This document shows positions 59,465-64,000 of a stretch of 64,000 nucleotides of DNA, piece by piece. A program made the translations under genes and the position numbers. The DNA is from Candidatus Promineifilum breve. Its GTDB lineage: Bacteria > Chloroflexota > Anaerolineae > Promineifilales > Promineifilaceae. The notes under the pieces are model-generated. The model searched no databases and was not told the origin of the DNA. It was given only the letters and a program-made list of their open reading frames with translations. The DNA is taken from the NCBI RefSeq assembly GCF_900066015.1, contig NZ_LN890655.1:3140726-3204725 (forward strand). The letters run 5' to 3'. Positions within the stretch are counted from its first letter, which is position 1; each line of letters opens with the position of its first letter.

Positions 59465-60367
59465 ATGACAAGAATCCAGTTAACCGAGGGCGGCCCAACC
59501 TTTTCGCGCACGGTGGCCGGGGTGATGCGCCTGCGCGAGTGGGGCATGGACACGGACGGCCTGCGCGACTTCATCCATCAATGCCTCGATCTGGGCATCA
59601 CCACCTTTGACCATGCCGACATCTACGGCAGCTACACCTGCGAGGCGCTGTTCGGCGCGGCGCTGGCCGCCGAGCCGGCCCTGCGCGGGCGCATCGAACT
59701 GGTGACCAAGGGCGGCATCCAGCTGCTGTCGCCTAACCGGCCGGAGAACTACGTCCATCACTACAACACCGGACGGGACTACATCGTGGCCGCGGCCGAG
59801 AACTCGTTGCACAATTTGCATACCGACACCCTTGACCTCTTCCTGATCCACCGGCCCGATCCGCTCCTGGACGCCGACGAGGTGGCCGAGGCGTTGACGG
59901 CATTGCGGGCGGCGGGCAAGGCGCGCCACGTGGGCGTCAGCAACTTCATGCCCTGGCAATTCGACCTGCTGCAAGCCCGCCTCGATTTTCCGCTGGTGAC
60001 CAATCAGATCGAACTGTCGGTGCTGCACCTGGCCCCGCTGCACGATGGCACGCTCGATCAGGCTCAGCGGTTGGGTGCCGCGCCGATGGTCTGGTCGCCG
60101 GTGGCCGGCGGGCGGCTGTTCAGCGGTGGAGATGAGCGGGCGGGGCGGGTGCGCGGGGCGCTGGAAGTCATTAGCGGCCAGATCGGCGCGTCGCCCGCGC
60201 AGGTAGCGCTGGCCTGGGTGCTGCGCCATCCGTCGCGGCCGCTGCCGGTCATGGGCACGGGCCAGATTGAGCGGCTGCGCGAGGCGGTGGCGGCTGAGAG
60301 TATCACGTTGGATCGGCAACAGTGGTTTGCTATATGGGAAGCTTCGGCTGGGCGAGAGGTTCCTTAA
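59465..60367 (+). CDS. Aldo/keto reductase (YdhF-like)
   Basis: The 300-residue protein is an AKR with catalytic Asp/Tyr in TFDHADIYGSYTCE, Lys in ELVTKGGIQ and His in LFLIHRPDPLL, followed by ARHVGVSNFMPWQFDLL and VWSPVAGGRLF. It reduces carbonyl compounds with NADPH; the physiological substrate is unknown. AAAGGAAAAAAGAGC precedes the ATG. Confidence 0.92.
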   Translation: MTRIQLTEGGPTFSRTVAGVMRLREWGMDTDGLRDFIHQCLDLGITTFDHADIYGSYTCEALFGAALAAEPALRGRIELVTKGGIQLLSPNRPENYVHHYNTGRDYIVAAAENSLHNLHTDTLDLFLIHRPDPLLDADEVAEALTALRAAGKARHVGVSNFMPWQFDLLQARLDFPLVTNQIELSVLHLAPLHDGTLDQAQRLGAAPMVWSPVAGGRLFSGGDERAGRVRGALEVISGQIGASPAQVALAWVLRHPSRPLPVMGTGQIERLREAVAAESITLDRQQWFAIWEASAGREVP

Positions 60368-60376
60368 CCTAATCGC

Positions 60377-60405
60377 CTTGTCAGCCACGAAGGTTGGTGT
60401 TATCA
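60377..60405 (+). promoter_or_regulatory. Promoter upstream of the orphan antitoxin
   Basis: TTGTCA (60377-60382), a 17-bp spacer and TATCAA (60400-60405). The leader of about 35 nt contains the GAGG ribosome binding site at 60436. Confidence 0.45.
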
Positions 60406-60446
60406 AATGGGTTGTTCTGCCAATATATGTGACACGAGGTAATAAG

Positions 60447-60695
60447 ATGGCCGGATACACGCGCTGCGTTCAAACTGTGCTTACGGATAAACAGTACCAA
60501 CATCTGTCCCGTATCGCGTTGGACAAGGGTAAAACAATCAGCGACCTCGTTCGGCAAGCTGTTGAGCTTGTGTATTTTGCCCCAAAGCCGGAAAAGGATC
60601 GCCTCAAAGCTCTACAAGAGTTGGTATCACAGAACGCGCCTGTGGCTGAGTGGGAGCAAATGGAGGCTGAAATTATTGGCGGGGCGATCCAGTAA
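60447..60695 (+). CDS. Ribbon-helix-helix (CopG-like) antitoxin, orphan
   Basis: I start at ATG 60447 (MAGYTRCVQTVLTDKQYQHL), with GAGG seven bases upstream; the longer frame only overlaps the AKR gene. The 82-residue protein has an RHH-like core (QTVLTDKQYQHLSRIALDKG, TISDLVRQAVELVY) and a toxin-binding-like tail (PVAEWEQMEAEIIGG). In such operons a VapC toxin usually follows; here a terminator follows 26 nt after the stop instead. It may be a remnant or a solitary regulator. Confidence 0.72.
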   Translation: MAGYTRCVQTVLTDKQYQHLSRIALDKGKTISDLVRQAVELVYFAPKPEKDRLKALQELVSQNAPVAEWEQMEAEIIGGAIQ

Positions 60696-60721
60696 ACTGG
60701 GTAGACCGAGCCGATAAAAAT

Positions 60722-60756
60722 AAAGGCGCTGAACGAACAGTTCAGCGCCTTTTTTC
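60722..60756 (+). terminator. Rho-independent terminator
   Basis: AAAGGCGCTGAAC (60722-60734) pairs with GTTCAGCGCCTTT (60740-60752) around GAACA, with a run of T to 60755. It ends the orphan antitoxin transcript and can also serve the minus strand. Confidence 0.9.
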
Positions 60757-60779
60757 ATTTCTATACTAACTCTCGTCGT

Positions 60780-60950
60780 TTACGACGCCTTGATCTCGAT
60801 CCGCCGTGGCTTGACCTCTTCAGCCTTGGGCACGGTCAACTTCAGGATGCCGTTCTCATACTCAGCCACGATCTCACCGGCATTGACCGGCACCGGGAAG
60901 CGCAGGCTGCGGCTGAAGCGGCCGAAGCGGCGTTCGCGGATGTGGTAGCT
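60780..60950 (-). pseudogene. Hsp20 small heat-shock protein, C-terminal remnant
   Basis: On the minus strand the frame reads SYHIRERRFGRFSRSLRFPV, then PVNAGEIVAEYENGILKLTV and PKAEEVKPRRIEIKAS. This is the C-terminal half of the alpha-crystallin domain of Hsp20, with the usual stop at 60780-60782. There is no start codon. Upstream in the same frame it is joined, across one TAG codon, to the end of the giant membrane protein, so the N-terminal half has been lost by a deletion or recombination at about 60950. Confidence 0.85.
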
Positions 60951-63900
60951 CTATTCCTCAATGGTGACAAATTCCCCGCCATCGGCCCGCAGCCGCGCGC
61001 CGGTGGCGGGATCATAGAGGCCGACACGCAGGGTCAGCGGGCCGGGCGGCAACTCGGCCGGCAGGTTGAGCGTGTGGGTGTCTAGCACGTATTCGCCGGG
61101 CAGCCAGCCGGTGGTCGGCCGCGCCCATGCGCCGGGCACGCCGTCGGCCTGGGCCACGATGTTGCCCGCCTCGTCAACAAGGTGGATGAAGACGTGATAG
61201 CCGGTGGCGGTTTCGGCTTCGGCGCGCCAGATGAGGGGGAAGGCGCAGGGGAGAGCGGGAGCAGGGGAGCAGGGGGGCAGGGGAGAATCTCCGGCGAGAC
61301 CGGCTAATGTGGCGACGGGCGCGCCGTCGGGTGTGGTGAAGGTGGCGTTGAGCGTTTGCGCCAGGGGCGGCGGGGTGAACTGGCGTTGCGGGGCGGTCAC
61401 GGCGATCTCGCCCAGCGGGAAGTCTTCCAGATAGAAATGGTAGCGGCCACTGGGCAACCCAGCGGGCAAACGGACGAGGTGCTGCCCGCGTAGCCGGCCA
61501 TGTTCCGGCCACGCTTCAGCCGGAAAATCCTCGCGAATAGCCGGCAACCGCCACTCATGCAGCCTCTCCCCGGTCTCATTCACCAGTCGTAAGGCGAATC
61601 GTTGGCATGATGAGCGATCGGTGCATTCCCAGAAGAACGTCATCAGCACCGAATCGCCCGGCGCGGCCTCGGCTCGATCCTGGTTGTAGCCCAGCAGCTT
61701 CAAGCCCAGCGCCGGAAAGTCGTGCTCGACGGCATATTGCGGCGCGAAGGTTGGCGGTGTGGTCGGGTTGACGATCTCGATCTGCCCGATGACCGCCGTC
61801 GGCCCGATTGGTTGGCCGGTGGTCGCGTCCGCCAACGTCGCGGGGACCAGTGTCGCCTTATCGAAGAGGGTGACGACCAGATCGTAGATGCCCGGCGGCG
61901 CGCCGGTCAGCGTCTGTACTTCGCGGCTGTCCCAACCCCATTGGCCGGGCGACCACTGGCGCGTCGGCGGCGCGTCCTCGAACGGGCGCGGCCGTTCCGT
62001 CCCCTTTTGGCTCCAGGCCAACCCGTCCGGCCCGACGAGCGATAGCTCGGACTGATAATCCACTGTTGGCGGGGCGACGGCCGTCCAGGCCATATCCACG
62101 TCCAACGTCTCCCCGGCGGGTACACGGTCGCGGCTCAGAGCAAAGCCATCCAGCCGCAGTTCGCCGCCCCGCAGTGCCGTCGCCTGTTGCACCGGCGGCG
62201 GCGCGGTTTGGCGCAAGGGCGTCTCGACGCGATCGACCAGCAGCTTGCCGGCCAGCAGGGCGACGCCGACCAGGGCGAGTAGTAGCCATGCGGAGCGGGG
62301 GAGGGGTGGCGGGTAGCGAGTGGCGGGTGGCGGGTGATGATCGTCCTGAGCCGTTGAGAGGCGGCGATTGGCGTTCGGCCGACGCGCCCGCGCCGCCACC
62401 GCAATTGCGCCGACGGCCGATAACAGACTGATACCGACCAGCGCCGCCCGCAATGGCGTGATCCCCCAATCGACGGCGAGGGTGTGGGTTCCGGCGGGCA
62501 CGGCGAAGGTGATCAGCCCCGTCGGGTCTTCGGGCGTGATGGGCACGCGCGCGCCGTCGACGCGGGCCGACCAGCCGGCAAAATCGAAGCTGAGATAGCG
62601 GGCGGTGAACGGCTCCGGCGAATCGACGGTCAGAGTCACGCCGAAACGTTCATAGGCCACGTCGCGGGCTTCGGCCGCGGCGGGCAGGGCGCTCAGGTCG
62701 AAGCGCTGCGGCGTGCGCCCGGCGGCGAAGTCGGCCTCCAGCGGTGAGCCGGTCGGCCGCTCCCGCACCGTGCGCGGGAAGTAGCTGCCCTCCGGGTCAA
62801 CGCCGACCAGCCCGGTGACGCGCTCATACTCATGCACGGTCATGATCGTCGGGAACGGCTCTTCGACGCACAGGCGGGGGTAGAGGTTGGGCATGGCCTC
62901 GAGGATGAGCAGGCCGATGGCGGCGGCGGGAAAGACGACTGACCACAGACCACCGACCACCGACCGCCGACGGACGACCGCAGACCACTGACCACCGACC
63001 GCTGGCTGCACCACCTGAGCGCTATCCGTCACCCGCCACCCGCCACCCGCCACTTCTTCCGCGGTCTGTGGTCTGCGGTCTGCGGTCGATTTACGCTCCA
63101 GCCAATAGAACGGGATCCCCGCCAAGAACGCCACCGGCAGCGCCGCCCGGCCGACGAAACGCCACGGGAATTGCACGAAGTCGATCAGCGGCAACGCTTC
63201 CCAGAGCCAACGGGAGATGGGCAGGGCCATGAACAGGTAGAGCGCCGCGCCCAGGGCCATCAGCCAGATGTGCAGGCGCTGCTCGCGGGCGCGGCCGTCG
63301 CTGCCCCTGATCCACACCAGCCCGCTCAGCCCCGCGGCGGCCAGCAATAGCGGCACCCAGCCCAGCCGAAATAATAAGGGCGGATTGAGCAGCGCCGGGT
63401 TCTCGGCGGCCACCGGCGTCAGGATTTCGCCCAGCGTGGCAAAGTTATAGCGCCAGTCGTTGTTGCGCGTCGTCGTCGACATCTCCAGCGTCACCTGATC
63501 CATTTCCAGCAGCGCGCCGCCGGTGTAGAAGAAGGCCAGGCCGAGGCCGAGGAGGACGAGCGCGAGCGCGCGGAGCAGGGGAGCAGGGGAGCGGGGGAGC
63601 AGGGGGGCAGGGGAAAATGCCTCTGCCCCTTGATGGGCGAACAGGGCCAGGGCTATTAGATATATCAGCAGCGTGGGGGCGAAGATGAAGGTCGAGATGT
63701 TGTGGCTGATCGAGAGCAGGGCCAGACCCAGGACGCCGGCCAGGAAGGCGCGGACGGAGCCGAACAGCACCCAGCGCCGCCCCACCCACAGCAGAAACGG
63801 GAACAGCGGCAGGGCCAGCGATTCCGGGGCGTTGCCGCGCACCAGGGCGTCGATGAGGACGTAGGGCGCGGCCATGTAGGCCACGGCCGACACCAGCGCC

Positions 63901-64000
63901 GGCCGCTCGCCGAACAGGTCGCGCACCCACAGGAACATGAAGATGCCGCACAGCAGGATGGTCACGGCATAGAACAGATTCGACGCCGCCGGCAGCGGCA
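60951..64000 (-). CDS. Very large membrane protein (YfhO / 6-pyruvoyl-tetrahydropterin synthase-related type), 5' end outside window
   Basis: The frame is open to the right edge, so the start is missing; over 1,010 residues are visible. The N-terminal part has many membrane helices (VAYMAAPYVLIDALVRGNAP, LGLALLSISHNISTFIFAPT, FVQFPWRFVGRAALPVAFLA), resembling membrane glycosyltransferase-like YfhO proteins. The C-terminal 500 residues are soluble beta domains outside the membrane. Four places are coded by short tandem repeats (61235-61285, 62290-62345, 62937-63095, 63573-63614), which give odd loops such as QPAVGGQWSAVVRRRSVVGG. Its C-terminus abuts the Hsp20 remnant. Confidence 0.75.
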   Translation of the reverse strand, partial: PLPAASNLFYAVTILLCGIFMFLWVRDLFGERPALVSAVAYMAAPYVLIDALVRGNAPESLALPLFPFLLWVGRRWVLFGSVRAFLAGVLGLALLSISHNISTFIFAPTLLIYLIALALFAHQGAEAFSPAPLLPRSPAPLLRALALVLLGLGLAFFYTGGALLEMDQVTLEMSTTTRNNDWRYNFATLGEILTPVAAENPALLNPPLLFRLGWVPLLLAAAGLSGLVWIRGSDGRAREQRLHIWLMALGAALYLFMALPISRWLWEALPLIDFVQFPWRFVGRAALPVAFLAGIPFYWLERKSTADRRPQTAEEVAGGGWRVTDSAQVVQPAVGGQWSAVVRRRSVVGGLWSVVFPAAAIGLLILEAMPNLYPRLCVEEPFPTIMTVHEYERVTGLVGVDPEGSYFPRTVRERPTGSPLEADFAAGRTPQRFDLSALPAAAEARDVAYERFGVTLTVDSPEPFTARYLSFDFAGWSARVDGARVPITPEDPTGLITFAVPAGTHTLAVDWGITPLRAALVGISLLSAVGAIAVAARARRPNANRRLSTAQDDHHPPPATRYPPPLPRSAWLLLALVGVALLAGKLLVDRVETPLRQTAPPPVQQATALRGGELRLDGFALSRDRVPAGETLDVDMAWTAVAPPTVDYQSELSLVGPDGLAWSQKGTERPRPFEDAPPTRQWSPGQWGWDSREVQTLTGAPPGIYDLVVTLFDKATLVPATLADATTGQPIGPTAVIGQIEIVNPTTPPTFAPQYAVEHDFPALGLKLLGYNQDRAEAAPGDSVLMTFFWECTDRSSCQRFALRLVNETGERLHEWRLPAIREDFPAEAWPEHGRLRGQHLVRLPAGLPSGRYHFYLEDFPLGEIAVTAPQRQFTPPPLAQTLNATFTTPDGAPVATLAGLAGDSPLPPCSPAPALPCAFPLIWRAEAETATGYHVFIHLVDEAGNIVAQADGVPGAWARPTTGWLPGEYVLDTHTLNLPAELPPGPLTLRVGLYDPATGARLRADGGEFVTIEE
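61235..61285. repeat. G-rich 8-nt tandem repeat inside the giant membrane gene
   Basis: GGGGAGCA-type units, read on the minus strand as the Pro/Ser/Cys-rich stretch SPLPPCSPAPALPC. Same unit as at 1831, 5001 and 63573. Confidence 0.8.
62290..62345. repeat. 7-nt GGCGGGT repeat inside the giant membrane gene
   Basis: GGCGGGT/AGCGAGT-type units (62307-62336) are read as HHPPPATRYPPPLPRS, just before a membrane helix. The same unit makes the palindrome at 13012-13146. Confidence 0.75.
62937..63095. repeat. Inverted 7-nt repeats inside the giant membrane gene
   Basis: The left side has GACCACC/GACCGCC units (62941-63004), the middle has CACCCGC units, and the right side has the complement of the left (GGTCTGTGGTCTGCGGTC, 63064-63081). 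It is the same palindrome layout as the intergenic elements but lies wholly inside an open frame, adding about 50 codons in a loop between two helices. Confidence 0.8.
63573..63614. repeat. G-rich 8-nt tandem repeat inside the giant membrane gene
   Basis: GGAGCAGGG-type units, read on the minus strand as SPAPLLPRSPAPLLRA in a loop between membrane helices. Confidence 0.8.

Noticed and set aside
60780-60950. Functional hsp20 gene
   Set aside because: The N-terminal half and start codon are missing; only a C-terminal remnant is left.

Overview
The window looks like a chromosomal stretch of a high-GC, filament-type Chloroflexota bacterium (Anaerolineae/Ardenticatenia-like). This placement is inferred from the proteome style: many Pro/Thr-linker lipoproteins, SulP carriers, a NurA/HerA cassette, LuxR/MalT-type ATPase regulators, scattered type II toxin-antitoxin pairs and abundant short tandem repeats between genes. 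No marker search was possible. I recognise no rRNA, tRNA, CRISPR array or prophage.

Layout. 1-6.1 kb: the 3' end of an aspartate-semialdehyde dehydrogenase gene, a cluster of three palindromic hairpins around a 39-residue membrane peptide gene, a DUF3048 lipoprotein, a cysteine-desulfurase-like enzyme, then recR, ybaB and dnaX. 6.3-11.7 kb: two tandem beta-propeller lipoproteins, a LURP-one protein and a SulP anion carrier. 11.7-15.6 kb: nurA, an unknown gene and herA (DNA end processing). 15.9-20.7 kb: a membrane PIN/TRAM protein, cysS, a TrmH-type rRNA methylase and a RibA-RibD reductase fusion. 20.7-28.4 kb: a HicB-like antitoxin, a DinB-like protein, a PLDc_N membrane protein, a duplicated histidine-bearing lipoprotein, uvrA and a fold-type II PLP enzyme. 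28.6-31.2 kb: a toxin-antitoxin island ending in a REP-associated (IS200-type) transposase. 31.3-33.5 kb: a lipoprotein and a tail-anchored Ser/Thr kinase.

33.5-41.7 kb is a complete potassium-uptake operon, kdpF-A-B-(extra small membrane gene)-C-D-E, with a KdpE-box-like sequence upstream. 41.8-54.4 kb holds eight co-directional, tightly packed genes (DUF1269, DUF1254, MFS, DUF1254, SulP, polytopic membrane protein, YqhA, TAXI-type binding protein) just downstream of a MalT-type LuxR regulator. Direct repeats with a 21-bp period lie between the regulator and the first gene. This is the best candidate for an undescribed functional system.

54.5-64 kb: a GNAT acetylase coupled to an acyl-CoA synthetase, a class V aminotransferase, a large composite palindrome, MmcQ/YjbR, a phosphoesterase, an aldo/keto reductase, an orphan antitoxin, an Hsp20 remnant, and a giant membrane protein running off the right edge.

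A theme across the window is a class of repeats made of 7-10 nt tandem units, often arranged as long imperfect palindromes. They fill gaps between genes and appear to have entered reading frames (the dnaX linker and four sites in the last gene). In at least one case the repeat supplies the stop codon of the gene before it.
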